From NCBI GenBank assembly GCA_965206365.1, contig CBDBJL010000009.1, positions 131,588 through 195,587 of the forward strand: DNA of 64,000 nucleotides, read 5' to 3'. The DNA is from CBDBJL01 sp965206365 (GTDB lineage: Bacteria; Pseudomonadota; Alphaproteobacteria; JABAAW01; JAHZMA01). Below are positions 36,163-44,921 of this stretch, in pieces (position 1 is the first letter of the stretch; each line of letters starts with the position of its first letter). Both the position numbers and the translations under genes were made by a program. The notes beneath the pieces were generated by a model. That model was not told where the DNA came from and searched no databases. It was given only the letters and a program-made list of their open reading frames with translations.

Positions 36163-38457
36163 TTATCGATGATTATGATAAAATACGTTGCTAGAAGTAA
36201 GAGCTGTGATATTCAATAAACCATGAGCAGAAATAGAGTTGGTAACCAAACTAACCGGGTGACTTAAACCCAGAATGATCGGCCCAACAACCATACCATC
36301 AGCCAAAACTTTAATCGCATTATAGCTGATATTTGCCGCTTCTATGGTCGGCATCATTAATAAATTCGCTGCACCGCCCAATTTATTGCTTTGCAGATGG
36401 TTAGAACGTAAAATATTGTTAAAGGCGGTATCTGCGTGCATCTCACCCTCCACCTCTAAATCTGGATGCTGTTTATGGAGAATCTGAACGGCATGACGCA
36501 TTTTTCCAGCACTTGCATCACGTGAAGTTCCAAAATTTGAGTGCGAGATTAAAGCCACCCGAGGGTGAATTCCCAAACGTTTAATATATTCAGCAGCTTG
36601 TAGCGTAATGTGGGCCATCTCTTCGGCGCTTGAATGAGTTTGCACATGGGTATCCGCAATAAATACGTTGCGTTTGGCACTAACAATTAACGATAAAGCA
36701 AATAAATGTTCACGCTGATTGGTTCCAAAAATTTTTTCTAAATGTTTAAGATGTTTATGATAATGCCCAATAGAGCCACAAATAAGCGAATCAGCTTCAC
36801 CACGTTTTACCATTAGCGAGGCAATCACTGTATTATTCGTACGGATTACATGACGGGCATCCTCAGGAGTAATACCATTACGCCCGAGCAAATCATGATA
36901 AAGTTGCCAATATTCACGATAGCGTGGGTCATTTTCTGGATCACATAATTCATAATCACGATTCTGTTCAAGCCGAAGCCCAAGTTTTTCAATCCGACTT
37001 TTTACAACAATCTCGCGTCCAATTAAAATCGGTTTCGCTAATTTTTCATCAACGGTTTGTTGAACTGCATCTAACACACGATAATCCTCACCCTCGGCAT
37101 AAACAATAGATGCTGGATGCTGGATTGAACTTTCATAAATTGGACGCATTACTTGAGCGGTACGATAAACGAAATTGGTTAATTTTTGCTTATAAGCTTC
37201 CATATCCGTAATTGGTCGGGTAGCAACACCGCTATCCATAGCGGCTTTCGCAACAGCTGGCGCAATGGCCGTAATTAATCTGGGATCAAACGGTTTCGGA
37301 ATAATATAATCTTTGCCAAAACTAAAATCATCATCGCCATAAGCCGCAATAATTTGCTGGCTAACTTCCTTTTGTGCCAGCTCAGAAATGGCAATCACGC
37401 AGGCTTTTTTCATTTCAATATTAATTTGCGTTGCCCCAACATCTAACGCACCCCTAAAAATAAAGGGAAAGCACAAAACATTATTTACCTGATTGGAAAA
37501 ATCTGAACGACCCGTAGCAATAATCGCATCAGGGCGGTGTTTCAAGGCATCATCAGGCATAATTTCCGGAGTTGGATTAGAAAGCCCAAAAATTAACGGC
37601 TCTTTTGCCATCGTTAAAACATCCTTACCCACAAGCAAATTGGCTTTCGAGAGACCCAAAAATATATCTGCCCCTTCCAGCGCATCGCATAAGGTACGTT
37701 TGTTCGTATTTTGCCGATAAGGATCTTTGTAAATATCAGGTTCTTGATCACGCCCCTGATAAATCACACCCCGACTATCGCATAAAAACACATGTTCACG
37801 CTTAAGTCCTAATTGTTGCAATAAATCTAAACAAGCCAATGCTGCCGCGCCGGCACCTGATACTGTGATCGTAACTTCTTCAATTTTCTTGCCAACAATT
37901 TTAAGTCCATTAACGATCGCAGCCGATACAATAATTGCCGTACCATGTTGGTCATCGTGAAATATCGGGATATGACAACGCTCTATTAAGCGTTTTTCAA
38001 TTTCAAAACATTGGGGTGCTTTGATATCTTCTAAATTAATGCCACCAAAAGTGGGTTCAAGTGCCGCGACAATATCAACAAATTTATCAATATCAGTTTC
38101 ATTCACTTCAATATCGAACACATCAATATTCGCAAATTTCTTAAACAGAACCGCTTTGCCTTCCATTACCGGCTTCGATGCCAGGGCACCAATCGCACCC
38201 AAACCCAAAACCGCAGTTCCATTAGAAATAACCGCAAGCAAATTACCGCGTGCGGTATATTCAAAAGCGAGATTCGCATTTTGGGAAATGGCCTCGCAAG
38301 CAGCTGCGACACCTGGCGAATAAGCGAGTGATAAATCACGCTGAGTTTCCATGGGCTTGGTTGCAACGATCGCTAACTTCCCTGGCGGTGAGTTGCGATG
38401 ATATTCTAAGGCGGCTTCTTTTAACTCGTTTTTATCCATAGCGTCACTTATTTTCAT
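36163..38457 (-). CDS. maeB: NADP-dependent malic enzyme with phosphotransacetylase-like domain (MaeB)
   Basis: Oxidative decarboxylation of malate to pyruvate, supplying NADPH and pyruvate; 764 residues. The malic-enzyme half (about 1-430) has LSLAYSPGVAAACEAI, NLLAVISNGTAVLGLGAIG (abridged), EGKAVLFKKFANIDVFDIEV (abridged) and HDDQHGTAII. The C-terminal ~330 residues are the phosphotransacetylase-like domain of the hybrid enzymes (RGEADSLICGSIGHY, GPIILGLSHPV), which is regulatory and not catalytic in characterised members. The start is ATG 38457 (MKISDAMDKNELK). The frame is open further upstream but unconserved. Confidence 0.96.
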   Translation of the reverse strand: MKISDAMDKNELKEAALEYHRNSPPGKLAIVATKPMETQRDLSLAYSPGVAAACEAISQNANLAFEYTARGNLLAVISNGTAVLGLGAIGALASKPVMEGKAVLFKKFANIDVFDIEVNETDIDKFVDIVAALEPTFGGINLEDIKAPQCFEIEKRLIERCHIPIFHDDQHGTAIIVSAAIVNGLKIVGKKIEEVTITVSGAGAAALACLDLLQQLGLKREHVFLCDSRGVIYQGRDQEPDIYKDPYRQNTNKRTLCDALEGADIFLGLSKANLLVGKDVLTMAKEPLIFGLSNPTPEIMPDDALKHRPDAIIATGRSDFSNQVNNVLCFPFIFRGALDVGATQINIEMKKACVIAISELAQKEVSQQIIAAYGDDDFSFGKDYIIPKPFDPRLITAIAPAVAKAAMDSGVATRPITDMEAYKQKLTNFVYRTAQVMRPIYESSIQHPASIVYAEGEDYRVLDAVQQTVDEKLAKPILIGREIVVKSRIEKLGLRLEQNRDYELCDPENDPRYREYWQLYHDLLGRNGITPEDARHVIRTNNTVIASLMVKRGEADSLICGSIGHYHKHLKHLEKIFGTNQREHLFALSLIVSAKRNVFIADTHVQTHSSAEEMAHITLQAAEYIKRLGIHPRVALISHSNFGTSRDASAGKMRHAVQILHKQHPDLEVEGEMHADTAFNNILRSNHLQSNKLGGAANLLMMPTIEAANISYNAIKVLADGMVVGPIILGLSHPVSLVTNSISAHGLLNITALTSSNVFYHNHR

Positions 38458-38636
38458 TCCAATTCTATTTTGGAAAAGCAATATTTCATATTGCAAACCC
38501 ATACAAACTTTAACGATTCCATTATAAGGGTAATTGGTAAAAAATAAAGTGCTTAAAATCAAAATTTTAATTTGATTTTTCAGTTTTATTTATGAATGAT
38601 CATTGATGATTCTTACTTACGAATTATCTTTTCTTT

Positions 38637-38723
38637 TGGTGCGGCCGAGAAGATTTGAACTTCCACAGGGTTACCCCCACAGCGACCTCAACGCTGCGCG
38701 TCTACCAATTCCGCCACGGCCGC
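38637..38723 (-). tRNA. tRNA-Leu (anticodon GAG)
   Basis: Read on the minus strand the gene begins GCGGCCGTGGCGGAATTGG and folds as a class II tRNA. The acceptor stem is GCGGCCG with CGGCCGC, and the D-loop contains TTGGTAGAC. The anticodon stem CAGCG/CGCTG encloses TTGAGGT with anticodon GAG. The long variable arm is TGGGGGTAACCCC-like, and the T-arm has GTTCAAATC. Discriminator A is followed by an encoded CCA. It decodes CUU and CUC leucine codons. Confidence 0.97.
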
Positions 38724-38746
38724 TCACTTCAAAGATCAAGCTTAAT

Positions 38747-38774
38747 TTTATAACCGATTGGTGTCGAAATGCAA
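38747..38774 (-). promoter_or_regulatory. Candidate sigma70 promoter of tRNA-Leu
   Basis: On the minus strand TTGCAT (38774-38769) and TATAAA (38752-38747) are separated by 16 bp, and the -10 lies about 23 bp from the mature 5' end. The -35 box overlaps the divergent lipB start codon. Confidence 0.5.
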
Positions 38775-39494
38775 CTCCTACCGAAAAAAATATCCCTAAA
38801 AACAAGTGAATCTTTCATTGATTACCCGTTTGCACTTAATTTTATGACTCAACATGTCAGCGCAATGCTTGCCGGCACCGCACAAGATTTGGTTTGGTTT
38901 TTAGAACATCCCCCACTTTATACTGGGGGTACATCGGCAAAAATTACCGATTTACGCGTAAATTCAAAGCCCAATTCAGAGTTTCATAATTTCCCGATAT
39001 ATTCTACCAATCGTGGTGGGCAATATACTTATCATGGGCCTGGACAAAGAGTTGTTTATCTAATGTTAGATTTGCGGGCGCATCAGGATCTGCGTTTGTT
39101 TGTCAGCTCATTAGAGAAATGGGTCATTTCCACTTTAACGGATTTTCATATTCATGGTGAATTGCTCGAAGGCAAAGTTGGGATTTGGATAAAACGCAAT
39201 CCCAATCTCGTGGGTAACCGCTGGCAAAATGCAACGCAACATTTAGGGTATGATAAAATTGCCGCTTTGGGAATTCGCTTGAAAAAGTGGATAAGTTTCC
39301 ATGGGTTAGCCATTAATATTAATCCAAACTTAAAGCATTTCTCTGGGATTGTGCCTTGCGGAATTTCCGAGCAACAATATGGCGTTACCTCGCTTTCTCA
39401 GCAGGGGAAAAAGGTGAGTATGCGACAATTTGATGAAGCATTAATTCAGCATTTTCCGCAGATTTTTCACACTCACCTCACGCCATTTTCGTAA
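38769..39494 (+). CDS. lipB: Lipoyl(octanoyl) transferase LipB
   Basis: Transfers octanoyl groups from acyl carrier protein to lipoyl domains of pyruvate dehydrogenase and related complexes; 241 residues. Visible: EHPPLYTGGTS, the signature NRGGQYTYHGPGQ, the active-site lysine in YDKIAALGIRLKKW and the catalytic cysteine in GIVPCGISEQQYGVTS. FHGLAININ is also typical. The 3' end overlaps that of the convergent eno gene by 22 bp. Confidence 0.95.
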   Translation: MQLLPKKISLKTSESFIDYPFALNFMTQHVSAMLAGTAQDLVWFLEHPPLYTGGTSAKITDLRVNSKPNSEFHNFPIYSTNRGGQYTYHGPGQRVVYLMLDLRAHQDLRLFVSSLEKWVISTLTDFHIHGELLEGKVGIWIKRNPNLVGNRWQNATQHLGYDKIAALGIRLKKWISFHGLAININPNLKHFSGIVPCGISEQQYGVTSLSQQGKKVSMRQFDEALIQHFPQIFHTHLTPFS

Positions 39495-40798
39495 CCATTT
39501 TTGAAGATGCTCTTACCCGCATAAAGTGCGTTTTCCCCTAATTGTTCTTCAATCCGTAATAGTTGATTATATTTACTTAATCTATCCGAGCGATTCACCG
39601 AACCTGTTTTAATTTGTCCACAATTTGTTGCAACAGCTAAATCCGCAATCGTGCTATCTTCGCTTTCGCCAGAGCGGTGCGACATCACAATTTTATAACC
39701 ATTATTTTGCGCTAACCGAACCGTATCAAAAGTTTCATTTAAAGTGCCAATTTGATTGATTTTTGCTAAAACAGCGTTGGCAACTTTGGTTGCAATGCCT
39801 TGTTGTAAGCGTTCGCTATTCGTGGCAAATAAATCATCGCCCACAAGCTGAATTTTCTGGCCGATTCTTTCGGTTAATTCTTGCCAACCTTCCCAATCAT
39901 CTTGCGCCATTCCATCTTCGATAGAAAATATAGGATAAGAATTACATAATTTTTCTAGAAAATCTACATTTTGCTGGCGAGTTAATTCCTGCCCTAACTC
40001 TTGCCCGGCACCTTGCAATCTATATTTCCCTTCGTGATAATATTCGCTAGCCGCACAATCTAACGCCAAATAAATATCTTGACCGATTTTATAGCCAGCT
40101 TTTGCAACCGATTCCATAATCAGATCTAAAGCTTCCTCGGCACTGCTTAAATTAGGGGCAAACCCCCCTTCATCACCAACATTGGTATTATATTTTTTGG
40201 CTTGTAGAATTTTGCCAAGATAATGAAAAATTTCCGTACCCGCACGCAATGCTTCGGAAAAACGCGTAAAACCAACTGGCATAATCATAAATTCTTGAAT
40301 ATCAATGTTATTATCTGCATGCATACCGCCATTGAGAATATTCATCATCGGCACTGGCAAAATGCGGGCATTAACACCTCCAAGGTAACGATAAAGTGGC
40401 AGATTTAAGTAAGCAGCAGCAGCATGGGCACAAGCCAGCGAAACGGCTAAAATCGCATTGCCTCCCAAACGACTTTTATTTTTTGTTCCATCCAAAGCGA
40501 TCAGCATTTGTTCAATTTTATATTGTTGCGTGGCATCTTGTCCCATTAATAAAGGAGCAATTTCGCTATGAATTGACGTAATTGCATCCCGAACCCCTTT
40601 GCCAAGATACCGTTTTATATCACCATCGCGCCTTTCATGGGCCTCATGGATTCCTGTTGATGCACCTGAAGGAACGATGGCACGTCCAATAATACCGTCT
40701 ACAATTCGCACATCAGCTTCAATTGTGGGATTCCCACGGCTATCCAATACTTCACGGGCAAAAACATCTGCAATAATTGCTTGAGATGGCAATTTCAT
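39473..40798 (-). CDS. eno: Enolase
   Basis: Interconverts 2-phosphoglycerate and phosphoenolpyruvate; 441 residues, about 15 longer than usual. Visible: REVLDSRGNPTIE, the flexible loop VPSGASTGIHEA, GGNAILAVSLA, NILNGGMHADNNIDIQEFM (abridged), GDEGGFAPNL, the metal ligands in LALDCAASEY and SIEDGM, the catalytic lysine in LAKINQIGT, and the MSHRSGE loop. The block following it reads TGSVNRSDRLSKYNQLLRIE. In alphaproteobacteria eno commonly follows pyrG/kdsA. Here kdsA is two genes away and pyrG is 19 kb away. Confidence 0.97.
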   Translation of the reverse strand: MKLPSQAIIADVFAREVLDSRGNPTIEADVRIVDGIIGRAIVPSGASTGIHEAHERRDGDIKRYLGKGVRDAITSIHSEIAPLLMGQDATQQYKIEQMLIALDGTKNKSRLGGNAILAVSLACAHAAAAYLNLPLYRYLGGVNARILPVPMMNILNGGMHADNNIDIQEFMIMPVGFTRFSEALRAGTEIFHYLGKILQAKKYNTNVGDEGGFAPNLSSAEEALDLIMESVAKAGYKIGQDIYLALDCAASEYYHEGKYRLQGAGQELGQELTRQQNVDFLEKLCNSYPIFSIEDGMAQDDWEGWQELTERIGQKIQLVGDDLFATNSERLQQGIATKVANAVLAKINQIGTLNETFDTVRLAQNNGYKIVMSHRSGESEDSTIADLAVATNCGQIKTGSVNRSDRLSKYNQLLRIEEQLGENALYAGKSIFKNGYENGVR

Positions 40799-40928
40799 TT
40801 TGTCGGGCTCCTTAAAATTAGCAAGTAAAATGACGAAACAGCATTATAATAGAAAATACCTTGCTTTTAATATTTATTTTTGGTTTTATTAAGCTTATTA
40901 TTTTGTTCAGGAGCGTTCAATAGCGGTT

Positions 40929-42071
40929 ATGCAATTTTTTTTTCATCTTCTCCGTTTCAAACAATACCCTTTGCCCGTTAGATTTTCAGCTTACCAGGAA
41001 ATTTGTCGGCAAAAAAGAAAACTTACATCCATTTTACGACTGACCATGAATCTGGGCATCATAATGCCAGCCCTAATAATGCCAGCCATGGCACAAGATA
41101 GTGCCACTGATGAAGAACCGTTTCTTAATGATGAATGGCGTGCCAGTCTTCGCGAAACTAATTTTGCGAAAAGTGATATTCACCTGCCTTTTTTACTCGC
41201 GCCCGACACTCTTGATCGAGTGATTCCTAGTCTGAATAAGCCGGAATTTGTAAATTCAAAACAACCCGATATTGTGTTTGACGATCGAGAACCAATGATT
41301 GTAGTCAAAATTGGCAAAAAAATTCGTGCCTACCCATTACGTTATATGCTTTGGTATTATGTTATTAATGATGTGATTGCCGGCAAACCGATTCTCGTTA
41401 CCTATAATCCGTATACAGATTCTTTTGGAGTTTATTCAAGTAGCATTAAAAGTAAAAATTATAATTTTGTATATACAGGTTTGCTGTATCAAGGATCATT
41501 AGTGATTAAAGATATTGAAACCAGTTCTTTATTTTTACAAATCCATGGCAAAGGCGCTGTTGGGGAGTTGAAAGATGAAACTCTTAAGCGAATTGGAGCA
41601 CAACATATTTCATGGAAAAAATTTTTAAGGCTCTATCGCAATCAATCTTCACAAGTAATGCGTACGCCTGAATATGCCAATGATTATATTATTTATGGAA
41701 AAACACCATTTTCTGGTTATGATAGTCAACTAAATTCATATTATTATGTTGGTTCACATATTCCCGATAGTGCGAAATTACAAAAATTTGCCCGGATCAT
41801 TTCTTTTGGCAATCGTTCTACTGGGCGAAGCCTAAGTTTCTTAAAAAAACGGAAACAAATTGATTTACGCTCGCAAAGAATTCGGATCCGATGGGAAGAA
41901 GGCATGGCATCGATGCAAGATACTTTTGATCTTAAAAATGGACGCGATGTTGGTATGGTATTTGTGGAAGCACAAAATAATAATGGTAGCTGGCGAGCAA
42001 TTCCGTATTATCAAGATTTTGCTTTCTCGTTTCTTAGTTTTTTCCCCGGCAGAAGAATCCTACATGATTAG
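40929..42071 (+). CDS. DUF3179 domain-containing exported protein
   Basis: A 380-residue protein of the DUF3179 family, function unknown. After a basic N-terminus and a hydrophobic stretch ending in AMAQDS (probable signal peptide, about residues 35-56), the DUF3179 domain shows VVKIGKKIRAYPLRYMLWYYVINDVIAGKPI (abridged here as AYPLRYMLWYYVIND) and FVYTGLLYQGSLVIKD. The usual TYCPLC motif is TYNPYTDSF here, so both cysteines are missing. An internal ATG at 41046 is a possible start. It is divergent from eno. Confidence 0.75.
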   Translation: MQFFFHLLRFKQYPLPVRFSAYQEICRQKRKLTSILRLTMNLGIIMPALIMPAMAQDSATDEEPFLNDEWRASLRETNFAKSDIHLPFLLAPDTLDRVIPSLNKPEFVNSKQPDIVFDDREPMIVVKIGKKIRAYPLRYMLWYYVINDVIAGKPILVTYNPYTDSFGVYSSSIKSKNYNFVYTGLLYQGSLVIKDIETSSLFLQIHGKGAVGELKDETLKRIGAQHISWKKFLRLYRNQSSQVMRTPEYANDYIIYGKTPFSGYDSQLNSYYYVGSHIPDSAKLQKFARIISFGNRSTGRSLSFLKKRKQIDLRSQRIRIRWEEGMASMQDTFDLKNGRDVGMVFVEAQNNNGSWRAIPYYQDFAFSFLSFFPGRRILHD

Positions 42072-42084
42072 TTGCCGGCATCAC

Positions 42085-42942
42085 TTAAGCAAAATCTTCT
42101 GGATGAAACGGTGTTTCCTTAGAGACCTTATCTAAACTTTGTAATGTTTCTAATAATTTTGGTAAATGTTGTAGGCGCACCATATTGGGACCATCGGAAG
42201 GAGCATGATCAGGATCATGGTGAGTTTCAAGAAAAACGCAAGCCACACCCACAGCAATTGCCGCACGTGCAATCGCCGGCACCATGGTGCGATCTCCACC
42301 CGATGAATCCCCTGCCCCGCCTGGTTGCTGTACACAATGAGTGGCATCAATAACAACGGGATAACCGGTTTTTGCCATAATTGGCAAAGCACGCATATCG
42401 GTTACCAATGTATTATAACCAAAACTAACACCACGTTCACACAGCATAATTTGTGAATTACCGCTATCCGATATTTTTTTGGCAACATTCACCATATCCC
42501 ATGGGGCCAAAAATTGCCCTTTTTTTACATTAATTGCTTTTCCTGTTTGCGCTGCCGCAATTAACAAATCAGTTTGTCGGCATAAAAACGCCGGAATTTG
42601 TAACAGATCTACGGCTTCAGCCACCGGCACACATTGTGAAATTTCATGGATATCGGTGAGTACGGGAATATGATGAAACTCTCCAATTTCTGCCATAATT
42701 GGCAAAGCTGCTTCTAGCCCCAACCCTCTTTTCCCGGCAATCGAGGTTCGGTTTGCCTTGTCAAAGGAACTTTTATAGATAAAGGAAATACCAATTTTAT
42801 CGCAAATTTCTTTAATTGCTATTGAAATTTCCATGCCATGTTGTCGGCTTTCCAATTGACACGGACCGGCAATCAAAACAAAAGGCAAATCATTACCAAT
42901 TTTTACTTTTTTCAGCGTAATATGTTTTTGGGGATTATTCAT
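42085..42942 (-). CDS. kdsA: 3-deoxy-8-phosphooctulonate synthase (KDO-8-P synthase)
   Basis: Condenses phosphoenolpyruvate with arabinose 5-phosphate to KDO-8-phosphate for lipid A/LPS; about 285 residues. Visible: LIAGPCQLESRQHGME, SFDKANRTS, GLGLEAALPIM, PVLTDIH, QIPAFLCRQTDLL, VKKGQFLAPWDM, LCERGVSFGYNTLV and FLETHHDPDHAPSDGPNM (abridged). The presence of kdsA argues for a KDO-containing envelope. The start chosen is ATG 42942 with AGGAAT upstream. It follows pcm by 28 bp. Confidence 0.96.
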   Translation of the reverse strand: MNNPQKHITLKKVKIGNDLPFVLIAGPCQLESRQHGMEISIAIKEICDKIGISFIYKSSFDKANRTSIAGKRGLGLEAALPIMAEIGEFHHIPVLTDIHEISQCVPVAEAVDLLQIPAFLCRQTDLLIAAAQTGKAINVKKGQFLAPWDMVNVAKKISDSGNSQIMLCERGVSFGYNTLVTDMRALPIMAKTGYPVVIDATHCVQQPGGAGDSSGGDRTMVPAIARAAIAVGVACVFLETHHDPDHAPSDGPNMVRLQHLPKLLETLQSLDKVSKETPFHPEDFA

Positions 42943-42970
42943 CAAGCAATTCCTAGTTTTTGAAATATTT

Positions 42971-43615
42971 TTATTGCGCATCTTCATTAAGAAAAGGCAC
43001 AAAAATCACTTTGGCTAAGATCTCTTCATGATAATCATCTACAGAAATTTTCACAATGCGTTTTAAATCTTGTGCATCGTGAATCTTGCCAATCGGAATC
43101 ACCATCACCGCACCGATACTCATTTGTGCCAATAATTCGCCAGGGATCTCCTGGGCTGCTGCCGTTACCATAATCGCATGAAAAGGAGCTTGTTCTGCCC
43201 AACCTTGCCAGCCATTGCCATGTTTTACCATAACCGAATAACCCAATGTTTTTAAGCGTTGTTTGGCTTGATTATATAATGTGAAATGGCGTTCTATCGA
43301 ATAAACCTGACACCCAAGCTGCGCTAAAACTGCGCTTTGATAGCCCGAACCGGTTCCAATTTCAAGAATTTTTTGTGGAATTTCACCCGTATCTCTATTC
43401 AAAATGGCTTCACTCATCATCGCAACAATTGTGGGCTGACTAATGGTTTGCTGACAAGCAATTGGCAAGGCTGAATTTTTCTCAGCATGTTGTTGCATAA
43501 TTTCGGGAATAAATTCAGCGCGATTAATCTTGCCCATAGCCTCAATAACAGAAGGGCTTGCAATGGCACGCCGGTTAATCTCATCTAAAAATTTCATTGC
43601 CATATCTTCTATCAT
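42971..43615 (-). CDS. pcm: Protein-L-isoaspartate O-methyltransferase
   Basis: SAM-dependent repair methyltransferase for damaged aspartyl residues, 214 residues. Visible: PIACQQTISQPTIVAMMSEA (abridged), motif I LEIGTGSGYQSAVLAQLG, and the ILAKVIFVPF C-terminal block. The ATG overlaps the serS stop (ATGA). In most alphaproteobacteria surE separates serS from pcm. Here it is missing and the junction is seamless. Confidence 0.94.
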   Translation of the reverse strand: MIEDMAMKFLDEINRRAIASPSVIEAMGKINRAEFIPEIMQQHAEKNSALPIACQQTISQPTIVAMMSEAILNRDTGEIPQKILEIGTGSGYQSAVLAQLGCQVYSIERHFTLYNQAKQRLKTLGYSVMVKHGNGWQGWAEQAPFHAIMVTAAAQEIPGELLAQMSIGAVMVIPIGKIHDAQDLKRIVKISVDDYHEEILAKVIFVPFLNEDAQ

Positions 43616-44907
43616 TCAAACTTTAATGCACGAATCTGATCTTGTCCACCCATATAAGGGCGCAAACAATCGGGAATCGTAATGCTACCATCTTTATTTT
43701 GATAATTTTCTAAAATTGCTACCATTGTACGCCCAACAGCAAGCCCAGAACCATTGAGCATATGAGGGAATTCCGTACCCTTGCCTTTTGTACGCGTACG
43801 TATACGCGCATTCATGCGTCGTGATTGAAAATCCAAACAATTCGAACAGCTGGAAATCTCGCGATACGTGCCCGCACCCGCTAACCATACTTCAATATCA
43901 TATGTTTTCGTGGCTGCAAAGCCCATATCCCCAACACATAAAGTAACAGTGCGATAGGGTAATTCTAGCTTTTCTAAAATGCCTTCGGCAGCTTTTAACA
44001 TTCGTTCCAACTCATTGCCGGATTCCTCAGCAACCACAATGCTCACAAGCTCTACTTTTGAAAATTGATGCATACGAATCAGACCACGCGTATCACGCCC
44101 TGCCGCACCAGCTTCTGAGCGGAAACAATTGGTCCAAGAAACCAACCGAATTGGCAATTTCTCGGGAGACAAAATTTTCCCAGCAGCATAATTTGCCAAT
44201 ACAGTTTCGGCCGTGGGAATCAAATAAAGTTCTTCCCCGGCAATTTTGTACAATTCGGCAGAAAATTTTGGCAAATGTCCCGAACCATAAAGTGTATCGC
44301 CGTGAACCAAAACTGGGGAATCCACCTCTAAATAAGCATTTTGTTGAATATGAATATCAAGCATAAAATTGGCAATAGCCCTTTCTAACCGCGCTAAGGC
44401 ACCATACTTAACAACAAAACGTGCTCCGGAAATTTTGATCGCATAATGAAAATCTAGCAATCCTAATTCTTCACCCAAATCAAAATGTTGTTTCGCCGGG
44501 AAATCTAGAATTTTGGCTTCACCATATTGATGCAACAACACATTATCAGATTCATCAGCACCATCAGGCACATCGGTAGCAGGCATATTGGGCAAAATTT
44601 CTAAACAGGATTTTAGGCGCATTGCCTCTTCTTGTTGTGCAGTTTCCAACTGTTGGATTTTTGCTTTTAATTTCTGAACCTCAGCTACCAATATTTGGGC
44701 ATCAGCATCCTTACCTTGTTGCTTTAACCCACCAATTTGTTTCGATAGATCATTGCGCCTGGCTAGCTGTTCATCGCGCTGCGTTTGAATCTGACGGCGC
44801 TTACGATCCATTGCCAAAATATTTTCTGCAGGAACGCCCAAGCCTCGCCTCTGCATCGCATCATTAAATAAAGTTGGGTTTTTACGAATAAAATCGATAT
44901 CATGCAT
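43612..44907 (-). CDS. serS: Serine-tRNA ligase
   Basis: Charges tRNA-Ser (and tRNA-Sec where present), 431 residues. The N-terminal coiled-coil arm (about 30-110, rich in KQGKDADAQILVAEVQKLK-like heptads) is followed by the class II core with motif 2 TNCFRSEAGAAGRDTRGLIR (abridged), MHQFSKVELVSI, and motif 3 NGSGLAVGRTMVAILE. It is followed by pcm and preceded by tatC (14-bp gap), consistent with the tat-serS-pcm order of relatives. Confidence 0.97.
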   Translation of the reverse strand: MHDIDFIRKNPTLFNDAMQRRGLGVPAENILAMDRKRRQIQTQRDEQLARRNDLSKQIGGLKQQGKDADAQILVAEVQKLKAKIQQLETAQQEEAMRLKSCLEILPNMPATDVPDGADESDNVLLHQYGEAKILDFPAKQHFDLGEELGLLDFHYAIKISGARFVVKYGALARLERAIANFMLDIHIQQNAYLEVDSPVLVHGDTLYGSGHLPKFSAELYKIAGEELYLIPTAETVLANYAAGKILSPEKLPIRLVSWTNCFRSEAGAAGRDTRGLIRMHQFSKVELVSIVVAEESGNELERMLKAAEGILEKLELPYRTVTLCVGDMGFAATKTYDIEVWLAGAGTYREISSCSNCLDFQSRRMNARIRTRTKGKGTEFPHMLNGSGLAVGRTMVAILENYQNKDGSITIPDCLRPYMGGQDQIRALKFE

Positions 44908-44921
44908 TGTACAATTCCATT

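Noticed and set aside
36163..38457. maeB as a chance fusion of two genes
   Set aside because: The malic enzyme plus phosphotransacetylase-like domain is the standard architecture of MaeB.
44058..44366. 102-residue plus-strand ORF inside serS
   Set aside because: Antisense shadow; serS is intact on the other strand.
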